Shown here: positions 25,947 through 35,112 of the stretch, in pieces
How positions within the stretch are numbered: position 1 is the stretch's first letter
How the letters are laid out: each line of letters opens with the position of its first letter
Origin: Cohaesibacter sp. ES.047
Lineage (GTDB): Bacteria > Pseudomonadota > Alphaproteobacteria > Rhizobiales > Cohaesibacteraceae
DNA: 64,000 nt
Direction of reading: 5' to 3'
Assembly (NCBI RefSeq): GCF_900215505.1
Contig: NZ_LT907844.1
Coordinates: 3,860,001-3,924,000, forward strand
Notes under the pieces: generated by a model
Told to the model about the DNA's origin: nothing
Database searches by the model: none
Seen by the model: the letters and a program-made list of their open reading frames with translations, nothing else
Translations under genes and position numbers: made by a program

Positions 25947-26513
25947 CTACTGCTGGGGATCGGGTGTCGGGATGGCAATCGGCGCAGGGATAATCATCCC
26001 GGACATTTGGCGGCCAGATCTCTTGGCAAGCAGGGCTTGCAGTTTGAGCAGATCGGCTCGTCCTTCTGCGTGCTCAACGTTGATGGCATGGATACGAGCT
26101 CTAAGGTGTTCCAACTGAACGAGCTCGTCGCCAACCAACCGACCAAGGACTGGTGTTCCATCCTTGTTGGGTGCAAAGCCTTCATGGTTGACAGAGACAA
26201 TCACAAGGCCACGCAGATTGTAGACTGTTGGCTGTGAGAGACCTGCAGCACCAAAGGCGGCAGAATGTTCGACCCGGATTTGGGCTCCGTGGTTGAAAGT
26301 TGTCCCGATGGCATGTCCCCGTGCGAGGGTCAGATAACGGGTGCCGACATAGATTGCCTCGTCGACAACAAGCCATGGCAATGCCTTCTTGGGTGGTTGT
26401 AGAGGATTGTGGAGATGTTCTGAAGGCATCTCAAAGGCAACAATGTCGCCACAGCTGACAGTGTCTTGCCAGTTGCTGGCGTGCTTCGCAGACAAATTAT
26501 TGGCGGTGGTCAT
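25947..26513 (-). CDS. unknown protein of the mobile element, faintly PemK-like
   Basis: 188 residues from the ATG at 26513 with CGGAG upstream. Residues 22-65 (SCGDIVAFEMP, then KKALPWLVVDEA, then RYLTLARGHAIG) resemble the first strands of the SH3-like PemK/MazF or related beta-barrel fold, but this is impressionistic. The tail is rich in proline and alanine (PAPIAIPTPDP). It precedes the 25458 gene by 84 bp and follows the relaxase on the same strand, so the three may form one mobilization-region operon. No antitoxin-like partner is evident. Confidence 0.6.
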   Translation of the reverse strand: MTTANNLSAKHASNWQDTVSCGDIVAFEMPSEHLHNPLQPPKKALPWLVVDEAIYVGTRYLTLARGHAIGTTFNHGAQIRVEHSAAFGAAGLSQPTVYNLRGLVIVSVNHEGFAPNKDGTPVLGRLVGDELVQLEHLRARIHAINVEHAEGRADLLKLQALLAKRSGRQMSGMIIPAPIAIPTPDPQQ

Positions 26514-26702
26514 AAATATCTCCGACCTTGGTTGAAGGGATTTTGACACCTGCCTTTTCTGTTTTCTCTTTCTGGCGAACCGGATCGGGCGCGGCGTCAC
26601 CAGACCCGCTGCGCACATTTCGGTTGCCCGAATGGCAATTCACTTCAAATGAAATAAAAATTCTAAGGAGAGGGGAAGATAATTTCCTCCTTGAGGATGT
26701 AG

Positions 26703-29141
26703 CTATCTCTCATCATCAGACCTATGTCGACTTGAATTCCGGAGACGCTGTATGACGATTTCCTTAATTTCAGACCAAGAGGGCGGAGCTCCCGTCACAT
26801 CTCGAACTTTCGAACTGGATCGGGAATAAACTACCATGTGCCGCTTGAGCTCAGGAAGCTTTTGGATGAGATCATGGAGCTGTTTGTGGCACAGGTCATA
26901 AAAATGCCAAGTGAGACGATCTTTGTCTTCTTCGGGCGATAATACAGCGTCATAGCGAGCAGTATCTTTATCGAATACGGCCTTGAATAAACCTCTGCGA
27001 CGATACACTTCGCAAGTACGGGCATGGTCGGCCTGAGCGTTTTTGATCGGGTCTGAAGATGATCGAAGAGATTGTCGATCAAGACACATCTGAATTCCTT
27101 CCTGAAGGGATTTTCGAGGAGATTTGCGAGCTGTCTGCGCAGGTGGCTGTGCCGTAGAAGATTCTTTACTGACGTTGTCTATCGCGCCAATCGTTGCAGG
27201 CGGAAGACTTTCTTTATTCAGCGGTGTCCTGATCTGAGGGGCAGGCTCTGCTGCCAAGGTTTTACTGGGGGTATGATTTCTGCTGTTAATGCCGACAATC
27301 TCAACAGCACTCCATTCCTCATCCCACTCCTCCCAATCTGGATCCAGTTGAGTTGTCTTGATCGGTTCATATGAAAATGCGTCTTTTGTAACGGCCTTGT
27401 TTGGCGCAGATGGCAAAAGTGGTGCCTGTGGCGAGATAATTGATGGCGCCGCAGCAATTTCCGTCCCATCCAGATCCAGTTCTTTCTCGAATTCTTGGTA
27501 ATCAATTTCCCCCATCAACCGTTCGATTACGAGAGTGGGCACTGATGACAGTAGCTTGTCTGCATAGGCCATTTCTCGATGAGTTTCCTGATGTTGCCGA
27601 GACGAGTTGAGACCCTCGGTACGAGATAATGTTGAACCGTCTTGATCAATTGCAGCTTTTGCTGCCTGATGGACCCGTTGCACTGAACTTCGTGATCGTC
27701 CAGAACCTAGTTCCATGGGTTGCGCATCCAGAGCGTCCCATTCCTTCTCGAGGAACTCACACCAGAAAGAGCTACAAATCTGATCGAATTCCAACTCAAC
27801 GCTTTTAAATTCTTCAAGGCTCGAAGTAGTATCTTTCTCACCCAAAACAGCTTTGGGATGCTCAGGTTCGGCGGGAAGGCTTTCTTCAATCTTGGGCTGG
27901 ATATTTTTGGCAGAGCTGATTTCTGCGGGCTCCATTGTCAGCTGCATTTTCTGCAGCGGCGGTTGCTGTTCGGTTGCCTGCTGATCGGCCCCATCGCCAG
28001 ATATTTCAGTTATCGGAGTTGCTGCATGCTCAGCAAGACTCTTCTTCTTTTGCGCCCGAGAACCTTGCCAAAATGGGCCGAGTAATTGTTGGGTCAGTGC
28101 CAAAGTTGGCATTGCCGCATAGACTGTTTGATGGTGCCCCTTGTCGACGTATTCATTGATCTGCTCGATCGCCCAGCCTGCGAAGGAACGCAGACGATCT
28201 GGAAAGATCTCAATGTCAGCGACGATTGGTTTGGCCGGATCCCACGCTGAAACATCATAATTGTTCCGCAAAATTCGCCAGAAATTTGTAAGCAGCTTTT
28301 CCTGCGCTTGATAGGACAGATCGGCATCTGGCCCGTATCTTTCGAACTTATGCTTTGGCTCTGGCCCTTCATGCACCTGAGGCAGTTTGTCGAGCCCTCT
28401 TTCTGCCAGCGTAAGCAGTTGAGGCCGACGCAAACCTTCACACACGGAGATCCGATCGATGATCTGACCAATCTCATGTCGCCCGTTTTTGTAGCCGTAT
28501 CTTTCATTGAGACGCACCTGATCCCGGCGATTAACACGAGTCTTTTTTGTATCGTCTTCAGATCGTTGCGCCTTTCTTTCTTCAGCTCTGGCTCGTGCCG
28601 ATTCCATCGTCTCAGGACCGTCCACGATCCACAAATGCAGGTGAGGATTACCGGGCCGATCATAATGGATCGCCGCTACGACCATAGCCTCAGAGTCGGC
28701 AGCAAGATGTTCAAGGATTTCCTGGGCCATATGCATCAGATGTAGCGGATTGGCGTCAGCGGGCAGAGCGATCACGCCTTTATAGCAGAGCGCGACGCCT
28801 TTGATTTTGGCCTTGTTTTTGTCGCCAGCTTTGCCCAGGCCGCCACCTTTCGCCGACCTGTTTTTGGCAGACTTTTGGGCCCGCTTGCTAAGGGCCTCTT
28901 CGCAACGCTTCACCATTTCTTTTTTGTCGGCGACGCTGTCCACGCATCCGTAGGTCACGCCATTCGTGCGAGCAAATATATGTTGGCATTGCTCGTATCG
29001 AGTGGCGCTGGGCCGCAGGATGTAATTGAGGTTTGCCATTGCCAGCTGTTTGCCTTGAGACAAATTCACCGACGCCTTCGAACGGGTGTCGGTCGAAATT
29101 GTCTCAAAGGCAGAGTGGAATTCGTAGAATTCTGCGGGCAA
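26703..29141 (-). CDS. mobA: MobQ-type (MobA/MobL) conjugative relaxase
   Basis: This 812-residue protein has the N-terminal relaxase domain with the three-histidine motif H159-Y-D-R-P-G-N-P-H167-L-H169-L, which coordinates the metal for nicking at oriT. A candidate nucleophilic tyrosine lies in the first 10 residues (FYEFH). The C-terminal two thirds is variable and polar. The TTG start at 29141 follows GAGG by 7 bases and keeps the N-terminal tyrosine region; an ATG at 29039 would lose it. It is transcribed away from the oriT-like sequence at 29232-29290. No helicase or primase motif is obvious in the tail, in contrast to RSF1010 MobA. Confidence 0.83.
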   Translation of the reverse strand: MPAEFYEFHSAFETISTDTRSKASVNLSQGKQLAMANLNYILRPSATRYEQCQHIFARTNGVTYGCVDSVADKKEMVKRCEEALSKRAQKSAKNRSAKGGGLGKAGDKNKAKIKGVALCYKGVIALPADANPLHLMHMAQEILEHLAADSEAMVVAAIHYDRPGNPHLHLWIVDGPETMESARARAEERKAQRSEDDTKKTRVNRRDQVRLNERYGYKNGRHEIGQIIDRISVCEGLRRPQLLTLAERGLDKLPQVHEGPEPKHKFERYGPDADLSYQAQEKLLTNFWRILRNNYDVSAWDPAKPIVADIEIFPDRLRSFAGWAIEQINEYVDKGHHQTVYAAMPTLALTQQLLGPFWQGSRAQKKKSLAEHAATPITEISGDGADQQATEQQPPLQKMQLTMEPAEISSAKNIQPKIEESLPAEPEHPKAVLGEKDTTSSLEEFKSVELEFDQICSSFWCEFLEKEWDALDAQPMELGSGRSRSSVQRVHQAAKAAIDQDGSTLSRTEGLNSSRQHQETHREMAYADKLLSSVPTLVIERLMGEIDYQEFEKELDLDGTEIAAAPSIISPQAPLLPSAPNKAVTKDAFSYEPIKTTQLDPDWEEWDEEWSAVEIVGINSRNHTPSKTLAAEPAPQIRTPLNKESLPPATIGAIDNVSKESSTAQPPAQTARKSPRKSLQEGIQMCLDRQSLRSSSDPIKNAQADHARTCEVYRRRGLFKAVFDKDTARYDAVLSPEEDKDRLTWHFYDLCHKQLHDLIQKLPELKRHMVVYSRSSSKVRDVTGAPPSWSEIKEIVIQRLRNSSRHRSDDER

Positions 29142-29153
29142 GGGCAGACCTCA

Positions 29154-29178
29154 TTTCTCGAGCGTGTTGCTCGAGAAA
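29154..29178. other. perfect 10-bp inverted repeat upstream of the relaxase
   Basis: TTTCTCGAGC-GTGTT-GCTCGAGAAA ends 13 bp before the relaxase start codon. It could be an operator for relaxase autoregulation or a second stem of the oriT region. Confidence 0.6.
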
Positions 29179-29231
29179 AGGCCTCCGGCAGGATCCGCAG
29201 ACAGCGCGCAAGGCCACCGTTCAGGTGGAGG

Positions 29232-29290
29232 GATTCCAAGGCAGCTGATTTTCAATCAGACCCTTGGAATCATCTATTGCGCCCTCTCAA
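29232..29290 (+). other. oriT: origin of transfer (oriT), RSF1010/MobQ type
   Basis: A two-part hairpin is formed by GATTCCAAGG (29232-29241) with CCTTGGAATC (29262-29271), enclosing CTGATT-TTC-AATCAG. Ten bases after the stem the sequence reads TATTGCGCCCTC (29275-29286), which matches the RSF1010-family nic core TAAGTGCG|CCCT. The predicted nick is between 29281 and 29282. It sits about 100 bp upstream of a MobQ-type relaxase gene, the usual position. Confidence 0.8.
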
Positions 29291-29792
29291 TCGCCGAGGG
29301 GGGCTACTCTTCTCAAGCTTCTGAGAAGGAAGCTGGGGCCTTTGCGGAATCCCGCTACGTCTTGTGTAGATTTTTTTGTGCGGCTACACTTTTACGCGCA
29401 AGTTCAGCCGGACGGGTTCGCGCATTCGATCGCTGAATCACCTTTAACTTCGATCAGGTGAACAAGACGACTGGCGCCGAGATTGGGAGCAACAAAGCTA
29501 TAGTTCCACGCCCATGTTAGTGCGCTATAACAGATCTGCTACGTTAATTTGGATGAGATATGGAAAGAGAGAGGTAGGCCGCGGTAGCCAGATAAACTTG
29601 ATCTGCGTGTCAACGCAAAATGTCATCGCAGGGAGATGCAAGACTCGACCTTAAGAAGGCATTTGCAGCAACGGATTGTTTCACCTAAGACGTCAGATAG
29701 CGCAAATCAAATGCGCAGTCTTCGGCTCAGAACTCCCACAACAAACCAGTTTGTCAGCAATCTTTTTTGGAACGACCAGGGATGGCGAGTTT
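29291..29792. other. non-coding region beyond oriT
   Basis: A further small inverted repeat TTCTCAAGCTTCTGAGAA lies around 29310-29327. No gene recognised. Confidence 0.35.
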
Positions 29793-30545
29793 CTATAACC
29801 CTTCAACCTGAATTCCGTTTTCTGCCAACCATGCCTTCCGCCATCTCCAGTCGGGAAGATGCTGCTCGACCTTGATCCAGAAATCTGCAGAATGGTCGGG
29901 ATGGTGCGCATGAGCGAGCTCGTGAATGACAACATATTGAGCTATGCGTGGCGGCAAGAGGATGGCCTTCCAATGGAAGAGAATTCGGCCATCGCTGCCG
30001 TATGAGCCCCATCGATAGCCAAGGTCCTGCACCTTTACCTCTTTTATTTTCACGCTCATGCGGCTTGCGTTTTCCGATACCTGCTTTTCAAACCACTGTT
30101 GGGCCCGCCTTATGTACCATGAAACGAAAATATCACGTCCTCTGTTAACCGACGGCTTTCGAAGGCAAAAGCGACCGTTCTTCAGTGAGAGATCAACAAG
30201 CTGCCGTTCGACGAGCTTAAGTCTGTAGCTCTTTCCGAGATAAAGGAAACCTTCACCTTCAACAAACTCCTTGACCGGTGTCCGTTGTTGCAGTCTTGCC
30301 TTCTCCTGAATCTTTGTGTGAATCCAGAGAAGCTTCTCTTCTATGAAATCGACGAGATCTTGATCGGCAACCTGTGTCGGGGCGGTCACTGACAAATCGC
30401 CGGTCCGTTCGACTGTTATCTGTATGGTTTTACGGCGATCGCTGCGTTGAACCGCAAAGACAAGATCATCAACTGTGATCCTGTGATCGTTCTCGCGTGC
30501 CGACTTTCCTCCAGTTCTTACTGGTGACAGTGGTAAGTCCGGCAT
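29793..30545 (-). CDS. YgjP-like (DUF45/SprT-type) zinc metallopeptidase
   Basis: This 250-residue protein has the metal site HELAH (208-212) followed by HPDHSADFW and the upstream GSYGSDGRILFHW segment, the signature of the YgjP/DUF45 family. The natural substrate is unknown; genes of this family are often found next to type I restriction enzymes. Its ATG overlaps the hsdR stop (TGATG), so it is translationally coupled as the last gene of hsdM-hsdS-hsdR-ygjP. A role in controlling the restriction enzyme or a DNA-bound protein is an attractive inference only. Confidence 0.85.
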   Translation of the reverse strand: MPDLPLSPVRTGGKSARENDHRITVDDLVFAVQRSDRRKTIQITVERTGDLSVTAPTQVADQDLVDFIEEKLLWIHTKIQEKARLQQRTPVKEFVEGEGFLYLGKSYRLKLVERQLVDLSLKNGRFCLRKPSVNRGRDIFVSWYIRRAQQWFEKQVSENASRMSVKIKEVKVQDLGYRWGSYGSDGRILFHWKAILLPPRIAQYVVIHELAHAHHPDHSADFWIKVEQHLPDWRWRKAWLAENGIQVEGL

Positions 30546-33500
30546 CAGATACCTCTCAGCTTGTCATCGTTGGCTTTGGCTTGCTGCATGATCTTGTCGG
30601 CAAGTCTCTCGGCCAAGACAACATCCATTCCCTTCACCGGCTGGTCTAGGATGATCTCGAAAATCTCGGCGCGAAGATTTTCCTGATCAGCCATCTTGTA
30701 GCCACTCCATATGGATCGATTGGCCAAGATCTCTTCCACGATGCGATCAACGACCACCATGGTCAAAACATGATAGGCGCGAAGTTCCGCTGCAGAGCTG
30801 GCCTCATCTGCCCCACAGGCGTCGAGAACAGTCCGCAAGAATGGAACATAGATGTCAGGAATATCTGCTCCACTGTTATCTGCCTTCTGAGAATCCGATC
30901 GCAAGTCGTCAATGATTGCCTGAAGCTGATCTATGATCTGATCCCACTGCTGCCCAAAGCCATCGAGAATCTGGTTCAACCGCTCGGAGATTTTCTTGAA
31001 CCGAACGGGATCTGAATCGAGATTTTTCCGGATGAAGGAGCGGATTGCATGCTCCATTTCCGACGCCTTGGCGCGATTGCCCGCTGCCTGTTCGACCTGA
31101 TGTTCGAACTCGGCATCGGTCAACTGCACCGGCGGGATCTTGGGATCGATCCCAAGGGAGATGACGTGATCGTCAATCAGCTTACGCACCTTGGCGCCGA
31201 CATCCGACCCGATGACTGCAACGTCACGATAGCGATTGCGGGCGCGGGCATGAATATAGGCAAGCCGTTTAGCGTCCTTCACGAAGGGCAGGCCATCGGG
31301 GCGCGGCAGAATGATCTCAAGAGACTTCAGGAAATCCTTGAGCTTCACGGTGAACTCTGCACGCACTTTCTCGGTTGCGAGAACGTTCAGGCAGTCTTCG
31401 TCATTTGAAATGTCATCCAGCCCGGCATGCCTGAAAATGTCGATAACGCGGATATATCGGTCTCTCAAGACAGGAACCTGATCGCTCAGGCTTGCCAATG
31501 CACCATCGATATCCTCATCGGAATAGGCCGCAAGAGCGGCTTTAAGGTGATGGGCGACACCGAAGTAATCGACAACAATCCCGCATGTCTTGCCGAACCC
31601 GGTCCGGTTCACGCGCGCAATCGCCTGTAAAAGCTCGGCTTCCCTGATCGATCGGTCAAGATACATCACACCCTCGATCGGAGCGTCGAAGCCTGTCAGA
31701 AGCATGGATTTGACAATCAGGAAAGCCAGAGGATCAGACTTTGTCTCATCCTTGTGAAAGAGGGGCTTCTTGAACCGTTTGATCCTAGCTTCCTGGGCAG
31801 ATCCGTCAGTCCACTGTTTCCAGCTCGCATCGTCGTTATTGTCGCCGGACATGATTGCCGCAAATTCCAGCTTTGCGAGGGTTTCCCGATATCGCCAGGC
31901 CTGAACCAGCGCCTGCAGGCGCGGCGGCCTTGTGCAGAGCTCTTCATCATCCAGAGCCTTGTCGCTATCTGACAAGTGCTCTGCCTCGGCCAGAAGCTCT
32001 TCTTTGGCCACGAGAAAGGCCGAGTAATATCGGATCACTGCGGTCCGGCTATAGGCCACCACCTGCGCCTTGTAACCATTAGGCAGAAGGTTGGTCACAT
32101 AGTGCCGCAACATGTCACGGGCCTTCTCGGCGATCAGTGCCGGGGCCTCGAGAATATTGCCTTTGGTGGCATATTTTTGGCGGATTGCCTCTAATTCTTC
32201 TTCTGTTCGATCACTGAACATGTCCTCGAACAGATCGTCCAGCGTGGCACCGTCCTTGACGGCTCCCTTGGCCGTGCGTCCCTCATAGAGGATGGGAACG
32301 GTGGCACCGTCGGCTTCGGCTTCCTTGATCGTATATTTGTCGATGAATTCGCCGAAAATCTGGGTCGTGCGCTTCTTCTCTCCCATAATGATGGGTGTGC
32401 CAGTGAAGCCGATCCGGGCGCAATTGGGGAGCGCGGCGAGCAGATTGGCATGCAGATCGCCCGCCTGGGTCCGATGGGCCTCATCGACAACAACGAGGAT
32501 AGACTCGTCTTCGTTCAATACCTCGAAGACCGGCCCTTTAGCCGCATCTGCGGTATCCTCATCGGTGCGGTATTTCTGGATCGTGGCAAAGATCAGTCCC
32601 GGCCCCTTCCGCCGGGCCAGTTCTTTCAAGGCCCCAGAGGATGAAGCCATTTCTACGACGTCGCCCGACAGCATCGCTGTTTCGGAAAGTTGGCTCTGAA
32701 GATCGCGGCGATCGGTGACCATGATCACCTTGAATTTCCGCAGGCACGTATCGGTGCGCATCTTGCGGATCATGAACATCATGGTCAGGCTCTTGCCCGA
32801 GCCCTGCGTATGCCAGACGATGCCGCCCCGGCGATCATATTCGCCATCTTCTGCGCGTGTCTCGCCGGTTTTCAGCCTTTCAAGGGCTCGGTTCACGGCC
32901 CGATATTGCTGATACCGGCAGGCAATCTTGATTGTTTGGCCACCGGCCTGCATGAACAGAATGAAGTGCCGAACGATATCCAGCAGATGGGCAGGGCGCA
33001 GCAAACCGGCGACAAGACGCTCCTGCTCCGACAGACTCTTCTTGCCCATTGCCTTGGCAATGTCATCCTCAGAGCCGGAACCATCCGGGCCGACAACGGT
33101 CTTCCACTGGCCGTAATAGTCCAGCCCGGCCCCAATGCAGCCGACGCGGGCCTGATCGAAGCTTGTGGCAATCAACAGCTGAGCAGAGGCGAAAAGGGCC
33201 GGTGCGCCTTCGTTTTCCTCAACTTCCAACGCCGCCTTGCGGGCATTGTGATAGCGGCGGAGCTGCTTGACCGCTTCGGCCAAAGGTTCCGGGATTCCGG
33301 GACTTTTGGCTTCGACCACCACCAGGGGAATGCCGTTCACGAGAAGAACGACATCTGGGATGATGAAGCCTTTGCCCGTGTCATAGCCGGGAGGACAGTC
33401 AACGCGAAACTGGTTTGCAATGGTGAAACTGTTGGCGTCCACATCATCCCAGGCGATGTAACGGATGGTCTGGCTGCGCCCGCCGTCCCAGCCCGGCAGA

Positions 33501-33811
33501 CCATCAACGGTCAGCCCCTTCAGAAGCAGCTCGGTTACCGCCTGATTGGCCTCCATCAGGCCCTGCTTGCCGTGGCGCGTGAGGGCGCTGACGGCTTCGG
33601 AGATGCGGGCATCGTCAAGCCAGGGCTGGCCATCAGGGCCGGGATTGATGGAACGAAGGCGCTCGCGCAAGGTTGCCTCGGCGATGACCGCCTTGAAGCT
33701 CGCTCGTCCCGTCAGGGTTGGGTCATCCATGTTGCCCGTCTGCGCCTGCCAACCCATGGCGACACATTGGTCCATGAAGGGTTTTTCAACATCGGTATAT
33801 TCATGACCCAT
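30545..33811 (-). CDS. hsdR: type I restriction enzyme, R (motor/nuclease) subunit
   Basis: 1088 residues from the ATG at 33811, which has the strong site GAGGGGGGCAGG; the frame extends to 33919 over the end of hsdS without a better start. The N-terminal nuclease has D153 and E167-A-K169 (PD-(D/E)xK). The SF2 translocase has Walker A HTQGSGKS (335-342) and the DEAH box VVDEAHRTQ (441-449). The C-terminal part is helical. With HsdM and HsdS it would cut foreign DNA lacking the specific methylation, far from the recognition site, after ATP-driven translocation. It starts 17 bp after the hsdS stop. Confidence 0.95.
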   Translation of the reverse strand: MGHEYTDVEKPFMDQCVAMGWQAQTGNMDDPTLTGRASFKAVIAEATLRERLRSINPGPDGQPWLDDARISEAVSALTRHGKQGLMEANQAVTELLLKGLTVDGLPGWDGGRSQTIRYIAWDDVDANSFTIANQFRVDCPPGYDTGKGFIIPDVVLLVNGIPLVVVEAKSPGIPEPLAEAVKQLRRYHNARKAALEVEENEGAPALFASAQLLIATSFDQARVGCIGAGLDYYGQWKTVVGPDGSGSEDDIAKAMGKKSLSEQERLVAGLLRPAHLLDIVRHFILFMQAGGQTIKIACRYQQYRAVNRALERLKTGETRAEDGEYDRRGGIVWHTQGSGKSLTMMFMIRKMRTDTCLRKFKVIMVTDRRDLQSQLSETAMLSGDVVEMASSSGALKELARRKGPGLIFATIQKYRTDEDTADAAKGPVFEVLNEDESILVVVDEAHRTQAGDLHANLLAALPNCARIGFTGTPIIMGEKKRTTQIFGEFIDKYTIKEAEADGATVPILYEGRTAKGAVKDGATLDDLFEDMFSDRTEEELEAIRQKYATKGNILEAPALIAEKARDMLRHYVTNLLPNGYKAQVVAYSRTAVIRYYSAFLVAKEELLAEAEHLSDSDKALDDEELCTRPPRLQALVQAWRYRETLAKLEFAAIMSGDNNDDASWKQWTDGSAQEARIKRFKKPLFHKDETKSDPLAFLIVKSMLLTGFDAPIEGVMYLDRSIREAELLQAIARVNRTGFGKTCGIVVDYFGVAHHLKAALAAYSDEDIDGALASLSDQVPVLRDRYIRVIDIFRHAGLDDISNDEDCLNVLATEKVRAEFTVKLKDFLKSLEIILPRPDGLPFVKDAKRLAYIHARARNRYRDVAVIGSDVGAKVRKLIDDHVISLGIDPKIPPVQLTDAEFEHQVEQAAGNRAKASEMEHAIRSFIRKNLDSDPVRFKKISERLNQILDGFGQQWDQIIDQLQAIIDDLRSDSQKADNSGADIPDIYVPFLRTVLDACGADEASSAAELRAYHVLTMVVVDRIVEEILANRSIWSGYKMADQENLRAEIFEIILDQPVKGMDVVLAERLADKIMQQAKANDDKLRGI

Positions 33812-33828
33812 AACCTGCCCCCCTCGGT

Positions 33829-35112
33829 TTATAGCAGCGGTTTGACAGACACCCGACCAGTAAGCAGGTCGTCCATCAGGCCGGTTTTCTGAAGGCGAAG
33901 CTTTTCGAGAAGCGTGCATTCGACAGAAATCTTTACATCAGCATCTGCCAAAATCCGCATCAATCGCAAGCACTCACGCTCTGGTGGAATCCCCATTCGT
34001 AGCTCTCGAAGACTTGTGAGATTTAGTCCTGGTTTGCTCTGCCCATATTGTGCGTCAAGGATTTGAGAGTTCCCTGGCCCTCCAGCGACAAAGTAGCGCC
34101 CAGCGTATGCGCCGAGGCTTTTGTTATAAAAGCGAACTAATCCGACATGTTGACTAACAAAAGCCACTTCGTTCCATGTGTCCGGAACAACACAAGCATT
34201 GCCCACACCGTTCCCGGTAATCGTTACCAAGAAGTCAGATGCTTCCACTTCAGTTCGCGCCCCTTCGGTAGAAGCTGCAACATTCACGTGCTGTCTATCT
34301 GTTAGATCAAAGCTTCCCATCCGAACATTTTGACTTCGGATGAATAATTGCCCGTCCGCAGCATAGTATTTTGCCCACCCTCGGGATCCGCTGGTAATCA
34401 AACTTGTAATGTCTCGCAGATAAGATACATCCCACTCCTTCGGCAGCCAGCCGAGAGGGGTTTGTTTGTAGAGATGGGGAGCCTCGGACAGGGTGGGGCG
34501 GAGGTTGCCGTTGGCGTCGATGCCGCGGGTCAGCAGATCATTGAGCAGCCCCTGCTTCATGGCCTTCAACTTGGCCACCACCGTCTCAGTCTCCCGTATC
34601 GCCTCATCCAGAGTATCAAGGAGCTCGGCGATCTTGTTCTGAAGAGCAATAGAAGGGTTTGGTACTAGCCAGAGTAGCGTTTCCCGAGGTGACGCACGAG
34701 TGTGGCTATTCGTTGACCCTACAGAAACTTTGGCAAGAACAGAAGAAAAACGTCGACTTTCAAAATATGATTCCCAGAATCTCAAATTAACATCTTGGTT
34801 GATTGGCTCAAAACAAATAAACTCAGTCGACGCACATGTATTCTCTTCGATTGGAAAAACCGCTTTTACACGTGGTTTTCTAGGGTTCAGCTTTGATACG
34901 AGGATGCATGGTTTATTCAAAAGAAACTTATTACTCTCAATTTCTTCTCCAGGTTCAGTCACAGGACCACCGAATTTGTCAAAGGCAGGAATACTGTAAT
35001 GTGTAAATAGAGAGTTGCGAGAGGATTTCGGATTTATCTGAGCCGTATTGATCCTGAAGAGTTCCCGCAAAGGCAATGAGGCCATTAGCGGATTAATAGT
35101 TTCAGACGACAT
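33829..35112 (-). CDS. hsdS: type I restriction enzyme, S (specificity) subunit
   Basis: This 427-residue HsdS has two target-recognition domains. TRD1 spans about residues 1-170 and TRD2 about 225-390. They are separated and followed by conserved coiled-coil spacers: [34 protein letters not shown]-like (around 185-222) and [20 protein letters not shown] (near 398-417). The start overlaps the hsdM stop by 11 bp. The DNA of both TRDs is visibly A/T-rich while the central spacer is G/C-rich, as expected when TRDs are exchanged. The recognition sequence cannot be deduced. Confidence 0.92.
   Translation of the reverse strand: MSSETINPLMASLPLRELFRINTAQINPKSSRNSLFTHYSIPAFDKFGGPVTEPGEEIESNKFLLNKPCILVSKLNPRKPRVKAVFPIEENTCASTEFICFEPINQDVNLRFWESYFESRRFSSVLAKVSVGSTNSHTRASPRETLLWLVPNPSIALQNKIAELLDTLDEAIRETETVVAKLKAMKQGLLNDLLTRGIDANGNLRPTLSEAPHLYKQTPLGWLPKEWDVSYLRDITSLITSGSRGWAKYYAADGQLFIRSQNVRMGSFDLTDRQHVNVAASTEGARTEVEASDFLVTITGNGVGNACVVPDTWNEVAFVSQHVGLVRFYNKSLGAYAGRYFVAGGPGNSQILDAQYGQSKPGLNLTSLRELRMGIPPERECLRLMRILADADVKISVECTLLEKLRLQKTGLMDDLLTGRVSVKPLL

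Noticed and set aside
25947-26513. Toxin-antitoxin pair
   Set aside because: The PemK resemblance is only impressionistic, and the neighbouring 25458 gene has no antitoxin motif; kept as unknown genes.
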